DNA of 64,000 nucleotides from assembly GCF_002968835.1 (NCBI RefSeq), contig NZ_PKQK01000005.1, positions 124,001 through 188,000 on the forward strand. The letters are read 5' to 3'. The DNA is from Paenibacillus sp. PCH8 (lineage in GTDB: Bacteria > Bacillota > Bacilli > Paenibacillales > Paenibacillaceae). Within the stretch, counting starts at the first letter, position 1; every line of letters starts with the position of its first letter. Shown piece by piece: positions 1 to 9,220 of the stretch. The translations under genes and the position numbers were made by a program. The notes below the pieces were generated by a model. It searched no databases. It was not told the DNA's origin and saw only the letters and a list, made by a program, of their open reading frames with translations.

Positions 1-389
1 TCGCTCCTGCAAACGCCGTACGGTGATGCTTCGTTCCCCCGAAACGGCGGAAATCAAGCAATCCTTCCGGTGTCCGGTTGAACATAACGCCCATCCGGTC
101 CATCAGGTGAATAATGCCAGGTGCTGCTTCGCACATGGCTTTAACCGGTGGTTGGTTCGCGAGGAAGTCACCGCCGTATACCGTATCGTCAAAGTGTACC
201 CATGGGGAGTCACCCTCACCCTTGGTATTTACCGCTCCGTTAATGCCGCCTTGGGCACACACGGAGTGAGATCTTTTAACAGGAACCAGTGAAAATAAAT
301 GAACATGGACTCCGGCTTCAGCCGATTTGATCGCCGCCATCAATCCCGCGAGACCGCCGCCCACAATAATTACATTCGTTGATGCCATT
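1..389 (-). CDS. sdhA: succinate dehydrogenase flavoprotein subunit (partial, N-terminal part)
   Basis: Catalytic flavoprotein of succinate dehydrogenase (complex II), oxidising succinate to fumarate on the cytoplasmic face of the membrane. Reading leftward from the ATG at 389, the first 129 residues are visible before the window edge. They contain the FAD dinucleotide-binding motif VGGGLAGLMAA near residue 9, the FAD-attachment region SHSVCAQGGING near residue 45 and the downstream GDSPWVHFDDTVYGGDF stretch typical of SdhA/FrdA. The gene lies 42 bases downstream of sdhC on the same strand, as expected for an sdhCAB operon. The 3' part and sdhB lie outside the window. Confidence 0.95.
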
Positions 390-431
390 GCTGTTCACTC
401 CCTTATAAGTCAGCATTTAATCGCTAAATGC

Positions 432-1100
432 TTAGATCAGAACTGTTTTTACCACATCAATCATCGAAGTAGCTGTCTGGAAATCAATGCTCCGGAAGGC
501 AAATAATGAAGCAATAAACATGATGGAAACAATAGCGAACAAGCTCATACATACGTAAGAGGATATACGCTGCGCACGCGGACCAACTGTAATTCCCCAG
601 CTAACGAGGAACGACCACAGGCCATTGGCAAAGTGATATGACGCCGCAACCACACTGATCATATATATTGCAAAGGTTATCGGATTCGTCACAGCATCAT
701 GAATGACGCCGCCGATCTCTTCATGTGTTACATTACCTAGCGCAATTTGTACACGCGTCTCCCATACATGCCAGATGACGAATACAAACGTAATGACACC
801 GCTTACCCTCTGCAACGTATAACGCCAGTTGCGCTCATTGCCGTAACGGCCCACATTAGGCTTGGCCTGATAGGCAATATAAAGACCGTAAACACCATGA
901 TAGAACAACGGCAGCCAGATGAGTAGTGCCTCGATAACAATAACAAGAGGCAGACCGTTCAGAAATGCTACGGCACCATAAAAAGCTTCTTTGCCGCCTT
1001 CAACTGCCGAGAAATTCGTCACTAGATGCTCAATAAAAAACAGACTGAGCGGAATGACACCAAGCAACGAGTGCAGCTTTCTGGAGTAAAACCCTTTCAT
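432..1100 (-). CDS. sdhC: succinate dehydrogenase cytochrome b558 subunit
   Basis: Membrane anchor of complex II that carries haem b and passes electrons to menaquinone. The 222-residue protein has about five hydrophobic segments. Histidines at about residues 10, 25, 68, 111 and 156 match the spacing of the conserved histidines of Bacillus subtilis SdhC (family knowledge), several of which bind haem. The reading frame stays open 18 codons upstream, but the ATG at 1100 is preceded by AAGGGG at good spacing and begins with the family-like MKGFYSRKLHSLLG, so I chose it. It is the first gene of the sdhCA(B) operon and is divergent from the LysR gene. Confidence 0.93.
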   Translation of the reverse strand: MKGFYSRKLHSLLGVIPLSLFFIEHLVTNFSAVEGGKEAFYGAVAFLNGLPLVIVIEALLIWLPLFYHGVYGLYIAYQAKPNVGRYGNERNWRYTLQRVSGVITFVFVIWHVWETRVQIALGNVTHEEIGGVIHDAVTNPITFAIYMISVVAASYHFANGLWSFLVSWGITVGPRAQRISSYVCMSLFAIVSIMFIASLFAFRSIDFQTATSMIDVVKTVLI

Positions 1101-1271
1101 AAAATGTGATCCCCTTTCGCTAAATACAACGTTTTCATAAATAATAGTACTCATACCATATCACGACACGAATCCTTTTCCATGAAAAGGTTCGACAAAT
1201 TGTTCCGTTTTCGCCAGGTGTGAACAACTTGTGTCACGGTTCATGTTACTCCTTTTTTTCTTATAAGGGAA

Positions 1272-1311
1272 TTGCAATATAATTATTAAATGTTATAACC
1301 TATAGGTATAA
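1272..1311 (+). promoter_or_regulatory. candidate promoter with overlapping palindrome between sdhC and lysR
   Basis: In the roughly 300-base sdhC/lysR intergenic region, TTGCAA (1272-1277) and TATAAC (1294-1299), 16 bases apart, could be a promoter for the LysR gene. A palindrome TTATA-A-CCTATAGG-TATAA (1293-1311) overlaps the -10, a typical place for LysR autoregulation. A second inverted repeat, CCTTTTC-cat-GAAAAGG, lies at 1174-1190 nearer sdhC. The assignment is inferred from position and symmetry only. Confidence 0.4.
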
Positions 1312-1401
1312 GCAATGAAACATTGGATTTACAGGCTATACAACATGGAAAACGATTAATCAAGGGCAAGAATCACACTCATGGAAAAGAGGTCTGTGTT
1401 C

Positions 1402-2325
1402 ATGTTCGAGGAGTTAAACGCATTTGCAGCAGTCGTGGAGCAGTCCAGCCTGAACCGTGCATCCAAGTTACTAAACTTGTCCCAACCCGCACTCTCACGC
1501 AAAATTGCCAAATTGGAGGATGAACTCGGGGTTGCCCTGTTTCACCGCCGAGGTAAACGGCTTGAGTTAACCAGTGTGGGACAGTTCGCCTATACGTTCG
1601 CAGTAGAACAAAAGCAACAACAACAGAAGTTTCTGACCATGCTAGCCCAATATAAGGACGAAGAACAGAGTACCATTACACTCGGAGCCAGCCTGACGAC
1701 ACTTCAGACCACATTACCGCCTCTCGTTAATGCTTTTATGGAGAAACATCCGAATGCAGAACTGAAGCTGGTGACGGGCAAAACACATGAGATCGTTTCT
1801 TTTGTGCGTGACAAAAAAGCCGATGTGGGCATTGTCGCCTCCTCCATTAGTGAAGCTGGACTCAACTGTGTACCGCTCTTTGACGATCATCTGGAGCTGG
1901 TTGTGCCGCTCACGCATTCCTTATCTGGCAAGGAAGCCGGGATGGAACATCTGCAGGATCTGCCGATGATCACGTTCTCCAAAGGCACTTGGTACCGCAA
2001 ATTAACGGACGACCTCTTCCAGCGCTGTGCTGTAATGCCGGATATTCGCATGGAGATTGATTCGTTCGAAGCGATCATCCGACTCTTGCCTACCTGCAAA
2101 GCTGCTGCGTTGCTGCCCAAGTCCTATCTCCGTCCTCAATTGCTTGCGGACAATGATCTTGTGTCTGTCTATTTACCCCAATTGCAGCAGACCCGAAGAA
2201 CAACCTGTATGATCTATGGGGAAAAGGAAGACCTCAGCGAGACTTCCAGACAATGGATCAAGGAAACGGCTGCGCTCTTTACAGCAAAGGCGCCGTTGCC
2301 CTCACGGAGGACCACAACGCCTTAG
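1402..2325 (+). CDS. LysR family transcriptional regulator
   Basis: DNA-binding regulator of about 307 residues. An N-terminal winged helix-turn-helix (residues 1-60, including ASKLLNLSQPALSRKIAKLE) is followed by a LysR substrate-binding domain (about 90-290). The ATG at 1381 is in frame, but AAGAGG lies inside that extension at the right spacing for the ATG at 1402 (MFEELNAFAAVVE), which also matches where LysR proteins start. It is divergent from sdhCA and ends 38 bases from the convergent ktrA stop. Control of sdh or itself is possible, but the ligand cannot be read from the sequence. Confidence 0.88.
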   Translation: MFEELNAFAAVVEQSSLNRASKLLNLSQPALSRKIAKLEDELGVALFHRRGKRLELTSVGQFAYTFAVEQKQQQQKFLTMLAQYKDEEQSTITLGASLTTLQTTLPPLVNAFMEKHPNAELKLVTGKTHEIVSFVRDKKADVGIVASSISEAGLNCVPLFDDHLELVVPLTHSLSGKEAGMEHLQDLPMITFSKGTWYRKLTDDLFQRCAVMPDIRMEIDSFEAIIRLLPTCKAAALLPKSYLRPQLLADNDLVSVYLPQLQQTRRTTCMIYGEKEDLSETSRQWIKETAALFTAKAPLPSRRTTTP

Positions 2326-2363
2326 TAAACCATCTTAACCATTCAACTGTAGATATATTCCAA

Positions 2364-3035
2364 TCAGCTTTCCTGACTGATTACTTCTTCTTCAAATCGG
2401 TCAATGTCTGAATTCATGCCAATAATGACCATGATGTCACCCATCTGAAGCGAATCCAGTGCAGTCGGGGCAATAATGACCCCGGCTTCTTTCTGTAACG
2501 CTACAATACTGCAACCAAAGCGTACGCGTGCATTCAAAGTCGAAAGTGTTTTGTTATGCAAGCAGGCGGGAACCTTCATCTCGACAATACTGTAGTCATT
2601 GGATAGTTCAATATAGTCCAGCAAGTTCGGGGTAGCGAGCTGATGAGCGACCCGAATACCCATATCCCGTTCGGGGTAGACGACACGATCGATCCCCAGC
2701 TTATCCAGCGCTCGTCCGTGAAGAACAGATATGGCCTTGGCTACGACGGTCTTCACGCCCAGTTCTTTAAGAAGGATTGCGGTGAGAATGCTGGTCTGGA
2801 TATCATCACCGATGGCTACGATGCAACAATCAAAATTGCGAATTCCCAGAGAACGCAATACTTCCTCATCTGTTGCGTCAGCTACAACGGCATGGGTGAC
2901 TAATTCACTCATGTCTTCAACGACTTCTTCATTTTTATCAATCCCTAATACCTCGTAGCCCAGTTCCATTAATTCTTGTGCCAGACTGGAGCCAAACCGC
3001 CCGAGTCCAATCACCGCATACTGCTGTGTTTTCAT
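2364..3035 (-). CDS. ktrA: Ktr potassium uptake system, cytoplasmic gating subunit (RCK)
   Basis: Cytoplasmic regulatory ring of the Ktr K+ transporter; it binds nucleotides and gates KtrB. The 223 residues include an RCK N-terminal Rossmann domain with GLGRFGSS at residues 10-17 and acidic residues ending the second strand (GIDKNEEVVEDM), then a C-terminal RCK_C domain (about 135-220). AAGGGG precedes the ATG. It lies downstream of ktrB on the same strand, but a 116-bp MITE-like element has been inserted between them, widening a gap that would otherwise be about 20 bases. Confidence 0.93.
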   Translation of the reverse strand: MKTQQYAVIGLGRFGSSLAQELMELGYEVLGIDKNEEVVEDMSELVTHAVVADATDEEVLRSLGIRNFDCCIVAIGDDIQTSILTAILLKELGVKTVVAKAISVLHGRALDKLGIDRVVYPERDMGIRVAHQLATPNLLDYIELSNDYSIVEMKVPACLHNKTLSTLNARVRFGCSIVALQKEAGVIIAPTALDSLQMGDIMVIIGMNSDIDRFEEEVISQES

Positions 3036-3059
3036 TGTTCTTCACGAACCCCTTATCCA

Positions 3060-3175
3060 AATCAATTTCATAACTCACTAAAAATAGATTTATGTAACTA
3101 GATATAGACAAATTGAATCGTTTTGATCTATATCTAGCCCTGATTGAAGCAGCCAAAGGTATTATGAAATTGATT
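3060..3175. repeat. MITE-like element, copy A (full length), between ktrB and ktrA
   Basis: A 116-bp element with perfect 14-bp terminal inverted repeats (AATCAATTTCATAA / TTATGAAATTGATT). An inner hairpin is built from CTAGATATAGA and TCTATATCTAG. The flanks carry the direct repeat TATCCA (3054-3059 and 3176-3181), a target-site duplication. A nearly identical copy lies inverted at 55537-55652 and a partial copy at 40292. One strand reads MNRFDLYLALIEAAKG from a TTG at 3113 towards the right end. Confidence 0.85.
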
Positions 3176-4515
3176 TATCCAATAATCATTTTGCCTTCCG
3201 GATACCTGTATAACTCTTTACTCTTTTTCTGCCCAAGTGCATACGCCAGCGTGATCGGTCCAAGCCTTCCTGCAAACATCGTAAAACAAATCAGTAGCTT
3301 TCCGAATGTCGTGAGCTTTAACGTGAGTCCGAGCGATAATCCCACGGTACCAAAAGCAGATGTCGTTTCAAATAATATCATCATAAAACTGCTGTCTTCC
3401 GTGGTACTCAGCACCATAGTGACAGCAATGATAAACAACAGTGCCAGCAATGTAATGGTAAGCGCCTTGAAAATCCGTTCCTGCACCAGTCGATACCGGA
3501 AGAACACGATATCTTCTCGTCCACGCATCATAGCAATGACGGCTCCAGCCATGATCATAAATGTCGTTGTTTTGATCCCGCCTCCGGTAGATCCCGGTGA
3601 AGCACCGATGAACATCAGGATAATTATGAAGAACTGCGTTGCCTGCCTGAGCCCGGCAATGTCTACTGTATTAGCCCCTGCGGTCCGCGGTGTAACGGAC
3701 TGGAAGAATGAACCCAGGATTTTGCCACCCCAGTTCAAACTGCCCAGCGTTCGGGGATTGCTGAATTCAAATACGAAAATAACAAGTGCACCAAAAATAA
3801 TCAACAATCCGGTCATCAACAGTACCACTTTGGAGTGAAGGGACAGCTTCCGCGTTTTGCGATAATCCACCAGATCCGACAGGACCACAAAACCGATGCC
3901 GCCAGCGACAATCAGGAACATGGCCGTGAAATTCACCAGAGGGTCATATACATACCCGGTCAGACTGCGAAAATCCCCAAACATATCAAAGCCGGCATTG
4001 TTAAACATGGAGATGGCGTGCCAATATCCATAATAGATTGCTTGCCCAATCGGCATGTCGAATGACCAGCGTATGGCAAACAATGTGCCACATATGCCTT
4101 CCAGAATCAGCGAGTAGATCACCACTTTACGGATTAACCGAACGATGCCTTCCATTGTGCTCTGATTCATCGCTTCCTGTAGAACCAACCGCTCCTTGAG
4201 GGAGATTCGCCGTTTGAACGCAATAGCAACCAGTGTAGACATCGTCATGAAGCCAAGTCCACCAATCTGAATCAGAATTGCGATTACAACCTGTCCCAGC
4301 ACCGAATAATGAGTCCCTGTGTCCACCACAACCAGACCTGTAACACATACAGCTGAGGTTGCGGTAAAGAGTGCATCGATAAAGGCAAGGCTGTCGCCGT
4401 CTCGACTGGATGCCGGAAGCATTAATAAGAGCGTGCCTACCAATATGATACCGGCAAACCCTAATACCAGAATACGGGGTGGCGATAATCGCATCCATTG
4501 AACATTCGGTCTCAC
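3175..4515 (-). CDS. ktrB: Ktr potassium uptake system, membrane subunit
   Basis: K+-translocating membrane subunit of the Trk/Ktr superfamily. The four pore loops with their selectivity-filter glycines are visible in order: AVCVTGLVVVDTGTH, SMFNNAGFDMFGD, SVTPRTAGANTVD and TTSAFGTVGLSLG. The frame is open to 4617, but the GTG at 4515 follows AGAGGTGG and gives the usual length of about 446 residues; an ATG at 4494 (MRLSPPRIL) is the alternative. The stop codon abuts MITE copy A: removing the element and one target duplication would leave the same MIIG-stop and place ktrA immediately downstream. Confidence 0.92.
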   Translation of the reverse strand: MRPNVQWMRLSPPRILVLGFAGIILVGTLLLMLPASSRDGDSLAFIDALFTATSAVCVTGLVVVDTGTHYSVLGQVVIAILIQIGGLGFMTMSTLVAIAFKRRISLKERLVLQEAMNQSTMEGIVRLIRKVVIYSLILEGICGTLFAIRWSFDMPIGQAIYYGYWHAISMFNNAGFDMFGDFRSLTGYVYDPLVNFTAMFLIVAGGIGFVVLSDLVDYRKTRKLSLHSKVVLLMTGLLIIFGALVIFVFEFSNPRTLGSLNWGGKILGSFFQSVTPRTAGANTVDIAGLRQATQFFIIILMFIGASPGSTGGGIKTTTFMIMAGAVIAMMRGREDIVFFRYRLVQERIFKALTITLLALLFIIAVTMVLSTTEDSSFMMILFETTSAFGTVGLSLGLTLKLTTFGKLLICFTMFAGRLGPITLAYALGQKKSKELYRYPEGKMIIG

Positions 4516-4925
4516 TTGAGTATCATCCACCTCTGCTATAATGAAAATAACTCCACTCGCCGTGGAGCCTTCTTTGTTTGAATTACTGTTCCCAAGCTTT
4601 AAGCATGTATGATTCATAGAAAAACGACATATATAATGAGGTTGAAATATATTCTATTCGTTCCCTTGTTCAGGGAAAGACATGCGGATTATTGCACATT
4701 TGTTTCAAAATTATAAGCGCTGCAGCGTTTGCAGACAAAACATTTTTTGTGTAAATAGCATCGAATTCAGCCAAAAAGAGAAAAACTCAGATATGGCGAC
4801 GGATAGATCCGATTCTTTTGGTGATTTTCATTCATTTTCAAGGATTTACACCCGTTTTCGTTACATCATTGGCATTCGGGGCTTGGCCTGTGCTATCTTT
4901 ACTTTAATATCCATAATTAGTGCGT
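4516..4925. other. intergenic region upstream of ktrB; nothing recognised
   Basis: This stretch carries the ktrB 5' region and AT-rich sequence. Short open frames here (for example 4682-4966, plus strand) have no ribosome site and no protein-like composition. I see no RNA structure I can name. Confidence 0.4.
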
Positions 4926-5093
4926 GTTCAAAAAGGACGGTTTTCAATACCAAGAAGATGGCATGAAGCTAGAAATGGAGTAGCGGAGCGTAGATAGAGC
5001 TACGTGAGCAACGGACATTTCGGGTGAATACCATATTCGATGCTGATGGATGCCGCTAGGCACCCTTCGTAATCAAAAGCGAACTTTTTGAAC
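4926..5093. repeat. inverted-repeat-bounded intergenic element
   Basis: GTTCAAAAAG (4926-4935) and CTTTTTGAAC (5084-5093) form perfect 10-bp arms about 150 bases apart, bounding a non-coding segment just upstream of the CPBP gene. Similarity between the arms continues imperfectly outwards. The arrangement resembles a MITE or an insertion-sequence scar. No second copy is present in this window, so family membership is inference. Confidence 0.4.
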
Positions 5094-5125
5094 AACCTCT
5101 ATTAATAAAGGAGGAACACCATTAC

Positions 5126-6823
5126 ATGAATCCCTTAGGGCAGCCTTTGCTACTCAAGGCAAACTTCAAGCGTCTGGGGTTGCTTGCGGCGATTGGCCTG
5201 ATTCTATTTTTTGTATTTCAGATCTTCCCTGCTACCTCATCACAAACGACTGAAATTCCATCCAAATCCTTCATAAGCAAGGAACAAGCGACGCAGTCGG
5301 CACGTTCTTTCGCTGCTTCTGTTGATGACTATACACTGCCGAGTGATACCGGAAATACGCTGGTGACCTACCAGACACATTCTGATATTTACGGTTATAT
5401 GGCCAAGACCAAACAACTCGACACTTATAATCAGAAATGGGAAACCACCTACCCATACGATGTATACCGCGTTCGTTTGCCTGATCAGGACAAAGGCGGT
5501 TATTTAAATGTTGACGTACATATGAAAACAGGAAAAGTGGCCGGTTTCAAACGCGAACTTCCTTCTTCACTATATGCTTCCATTGAGGCTGAGCAGGACC
5601 AGCGTAAAGTGCAAGCTGCTCAAGTCTTGGCCGAAGGAAACATGTCTTTGCACGAGAAAGAACAGCTCGCAGCTGGAATCCTGACCGAATTCGGCTATAA
5701 CGTGCCCGCACTTCAACTCGATACTCGCGATGGCGAGGCCGGTCTGAAGTATACGGATACGGAAAAACAAATCGGAACTTCTAAGCTCGAACTGAATTTC
5801 ACTTTCGAGAATGACGCAGTCCGGTCCTTTGATCCTGGATTCTCGGTCCCTGCATCCCATACCGATTATGTGAAGGATCAAACACGCCACGCTAACTGGA
5901 TGACCTATGGCGGCTATGCTTTCCTGACCTTAGTTCTGGGCGTGCTGGCCATCATCTACAGCATTCTGACTCGTGCTCACACGTCATTTAAGCGTGGAAT
6001 CATTCTTTCTCTGGTGTATTTCGCAGCATCGGTGATCGGTACGCTGAACATGATTCCACTCTTTCAGGCACAAGGGCTCTCCAACTTCATGCTTGCGTTC
6101 CTGATGTTAATGCAGATCGGAATTACGCTGGTCATGAGTGCAACCATCTATCTGTCTCTGGTTGCTGGTGACGGGATGTGGCGCAAAATGGGCCTGAACC
6201 CATGGCCTCGTGCCAAAGAACCGGGATACGGAAAATATGTACTTCACAGCATGGTTGCTGGTTACCTGTGGGCATTCATTCTACTCGGTGTGCAATCGAT
6301 CCTGTTCTTCATTCTGGAACGAAGCATTGGTACATGGTCAACAACATCGGCAGATCAATCTACATTTAATATGACTTATGCCTGGCTCTTCCCTATTATG
6401 GCCTGGATGGCCGGCATTGGTGAAGAAACGGTCTATCGGCTGTTCGGCATTCGCATGATGCAGAAGATTGTGCGTAACACGTTCATTGCCTGTCTGATCC
6501 CGACTATCATTTGGGCACTCGGTCATACACTGTATCCGATCTACCCTGTGATTACCCGTCCAATTGAGCTGCTGGTTATCGGATTGCTGTTCAGTCTGAT
6601 CATGCTGCGTCACGGCTTCATTGCCGTTGTATTCGCCCATGTCATCTTTGACAGCTTGCTGATGGGACTTAGCCTGGTCTTTATGGGCGATGCTCTGAAT
6701 ATCGCTGCCGGACTCTTCTGGATTGTGCTTCCGGCGATCGTTGGATACGCAGTCTACAAATTCAATCCAAAACAAAAAGAGAAGCCGTATGTCACGACTC
6801 CTCATCACGAAGTGCTGCAATAA
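5126..6823 (+). CDS. CPBP family intramembrane metalloprotease with large N-terminal domain
   Basis: Membrane protein of 565 residues. A signal-anchor helix (about 17-36) is followed by a roughly 220-residue domain predicted outside the membrane (about 40-255), then about eight hydrophobic segments. The C-terminal part has the CPBP/Abi (CAAX-protease-like) motifs: EETVYR (E433, E434, R438), a histidine in WALGHTLYP (H467) and AHVIFD (H505, D509). Such proteins are predicted zinc-dependent intramembrane proteases. The substrate and the job of the extra N-terminal domain are unknown. AAAGGAGGAACACC precedes the ATG. Its 3' end overlaps the convergent uvrC end by about 32 bases. Confidence 0.85.
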   Translation: MNPLGQPLLLKANFKRLGLLAAIGLILFFVFQIFPATSSQTTEIPSKSFISKEQATQSARSFAASVDDYTLPSDTGNTLVTYQTHSDIYGYMAKTKQLDTYNQKWETTYPYDVYRVRLPDQDKGGYLNVDVHMKTGKVAGFKRELPSSLYASIEAEQDQRKVQAAQVLAEGNMSLHEKEQLAAGILTEFGYNVPALQLDTRDGEAGLKYTDTEKQIGTSKLELNFTFENDAVRSFDPGFSVPASHTDYVKDQTRHANWMTYGGYAFLTLVLGVLAIIYSILTRAHTSFKRGIILSLVYFAASVIGTLNMIPLFQAQGLSNFMLAFLMLMQIGITLVMSATIYLSLVAGDGMWRKMGLNPWPRAKEPGYGKYVLHSMVAGYLWAFILLGVQSILFFILERSIGTWSTTSADQSTFNMTYAWLFPIMAWMAGIGEETVYRLFGIRMMQKIVRNTFIACLIPTIIWALGHTLYPIYPVITRPIELLVIGLLFSLIMLRHGFIAVVFAHVIFDSLLMGLSLVFMGDALNIAAGLFWIVLPAIVGYAVYKFNPKQKEKPYVTTPHHEVLQ

Positions 6824-8878
6824 TCTGATTCGCCAGCTTGTCACCAATAGATAGAGGCCGGAAGTCTTCGACGCTGGCCTCTTTTATTTTGCGTAAAGAG
6901 CCAAAATGCTTCAGGAGCAGCTTCCGCCGCTTCTCTCCAATACCCGGAATGGCATCCAGACGAGAAGTGACCATCGATTTACCACGCTGTTCCGGTGGAA
7001 CGAGATCGCAAAACGGTGGACCTCTTCCTGTATCCTCTGCAACAGGTAGAACTCCTGACTATCCCGAGGCAGAGAGATGACTTCCGGCGGATTACCGATC
7101 ATCAACTGTGAAGTCTTATGCTTCGCATCCTTCACCAGACCGCATACCGGGATAAACAGCCCTAGCTCATTCTCCAAAATATCGACTGCAGCCGAGATCT
7201 GTCCTTTACCGCCATCCACTACAATCAGGTCAGGCTGGGTGAGATTTTCTTTCAGTACCCGCTCATACCGTCTGCGAATGACTTCTCTCATCGTTTCATA
7301 ATCATCCGGTCCTTCAACTGAACGAACCTTGTATTTTCGATATTCTTTCTTATCCGGTTTACCATCGGTAAATACGATCATGGCAGATACCGGGTTGGTT
7401 CCCTGGATGTTCGAGTTATCGAACGCTTCAATCCGGCGAAGCTGATCCAGCCCAATCCATCGTCCCAGTCCTTCAGAAGCTTTCGAGGTCCGTTCTTCGT
7501 TTCGCTCAATCAGACGGAACTTCTCTTCCAGTGCCACACGGGCATTATCCACAGCCATGGTAATCATCTGCCGTTTCAATCCACGTTGCGGAATGAGCAC
7601 TTTGATCTCCAGCCACTCCTGTAGCGCAGCAGCAACCTGAGAAGGGTCCTCCAGACCTGCAGCGAGCTTCTCCGGGGTTATATTCGTGTCCGATGCGGAA
7701 GCGTCCTCTTGCATCATCGCAGGTTGATCTCCTTCCGCTTCAGCGGAATTCTCTCCGTATGTGGCACGAGTCTCGGCAACCATTAGCTCCGAAACCAACC
7801 CCTGATCCACTTGCTTCATTTGTTCGGCTTCAGCTGTAACGGCAGCAGGTACCGCTTGATCCTCAGTGGCCACATCGGAACTGCCATCATCCGCTTCCAG
7901 ATCTTTGGGCATTTCCGGGAGCAAAATCTCCTGCGGCAATGCCGGATTATCACTGTAATACTGCGTTACGTAGGACATAAAATCGCTGTACGCCTCACCG
8001 TAGAATGGGAAGGTGGAGACGTGACGTTCGATCATTTTCCCCTGACGCATATATAGAATCTGGACACACATCCAGCCTTTATCAATGACAAATCCAAACA
8101 CATCGCGGTCTCTGGCATCGGCCATCGTAATTTTCTGTTTTTCCATCATCGCATCGATGGCGATTACCTGATCACGCAATTCCTTGGCACGTTCAAAATA
8201 AAGGTCCTCCGCAGCTTCTTGCATCTTACGCTGCAAATCCTTCTTGATCTCTTCATGCCCACCGCTTAGAAATGAACCGATCTCTTGCGAAATCTGATCA
8301 TACTGTTCCTTCTCCACTTCCTTCACACATGGAGCAAGACACTGTCCCATATGATAGTACAGACACACTTCTTTGGGCATCACGCCACATTTGCGCAGTG
8401 GATACATGCGGTCGAGCAATTTTTTGGTTTGATGCGCCGCATACGAGTTCGGATAAGGTCCGAAGTATTTGGCTTTATCTTTCAGCACACGCCGGGTCAC
8501 TTCCAGCCGGGGATGCTTTTCATTCGTAATTTTAAGATACGGGAATGTCTTGTCATCCTTGAGCAACACGTTGTATCGTGGCATATGTTTCTTAATCAGG
8601 TTACACTCCAGAATGAGTGCTTCCATATTACTGCCTGTCACGATATATTCGAAATCACGGATTTCGGACACCAGACGCTGGGTCTTTCCGTTATGACTAC
8701 CGATAAAATAAGAGCGTACACGGTTCTTCAGCACCTTGGCCTTACCAACATAGATAATGGTGCCTTCACTATTCTTCATCAGGTAACAACCTGACATATC
8801 TGGCAGCAAAGCGAGCTTGTGACGAATCTGCTCCAGTGCCTTCTCCTGATCCTGTAGATCAGTTATGAAATTGTCCAT
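6792..8878 (-). CDS. uvrC: excinuclease ABC subunit C, apparent frameshift near the 3' end
   Basis: UvrC makes the dual incisions of nucleotide excision repair. From the ATG at 8878 (preceded by AAGGAGG) the frame gives the GIY-YIG domain (about 20-100, MSGCYLMKNSEGTIIYVGKAK), the Cys-rich region (C172, C180, C184), the UVR segment, and the RNase H-like domain (EAFDNSNIQGTNPVSAMIVF, VDGGKGQ). After FHR the frame goes wrong. The expected continuation, SMVTSRLDAIPGIGEKRRKL plus the helix-hairpin-helix tail, is in another frame (6792-6974), consistent with one base missing near 6990-6994. Residues about 324-408 form an acidic, Ala/Glu-rich insertion absent from typical UvrC of about 600 residues. 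It could be a real lesion or a sequencing error. Confidence 0.9.
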
Positions 8879-8937
8879 AATTCGGTGGGTCCTCCTTCCC
8901 GAAAAAGCTGAAATCCTCACCTTACATGAGCCACTTC

Positions 8938-9100
8938 GATGACAGAATAACCTTTCGATCGCTGTTATCCCCAGATTTTTTCGATTCCCTTTTATAAGGG
9001 GAAAATCTGGGGATAGCCTATGCTTCCGATGTAGCTTTCTTTCAGAATGCTTTTAGGCGAGCGCTTCGCTTCTACAACTCATTTCTGTCCTCTCCGTTAA
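8938..9100 (+). repeat. hairpin intergenic repeat family R1, copy 1
   Basis: This copy lies between uvrC and trxA. Its order is GATGACAGAATAACC, ATCGCTGTTATCCCCAGATT, an A/T-rich loop, AAAATCTGGGGATAG, GCCTATGCTTCCGATGTAGC, GCTTCGCTTC, and TTCTGTCCTCTCCGTTAA. The CCCCAGATT/AATCTGGGG arms form a hairpin. The outer GACAGAA and TTCTGTC are inverted. Similar copies are at 18731, 49233 and (inverted) 38533. With the trxA terminator it fills the 340-base gap. Confidence 0.8.
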
Positions 9101-9170
9101 TCATGTAAATTTCCAGTTTCAACCCCTAATTAAATTATACTTTATATTGTCCTATATAAAGGTATTCGAC

Positions 9171-9202
9171 GCAAAACGCCCCCGGCATGTAAACCGGAGG
9201 CG
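9171..9202 (-). terminator. trxA terminator
   Basis: On the minus strand CGCCTCCGG-TTTACATG-CCGGGGGCG is followed by TTTTGCG. It sits 19 bases after the trxA stop and is a convincing rho-independent hairpin. Confidence 0.75.
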
Positions 9203-9220
9203 TATGTGTAAGCCTGTAAA

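Noticed and set aside
3113..3838. 241-codon plus-strand frame across ktrB
   Set aside because: It runs antisense through the well-supported ktrB gene; only its first 21 codons, inside MITE copy A, deserve notice.
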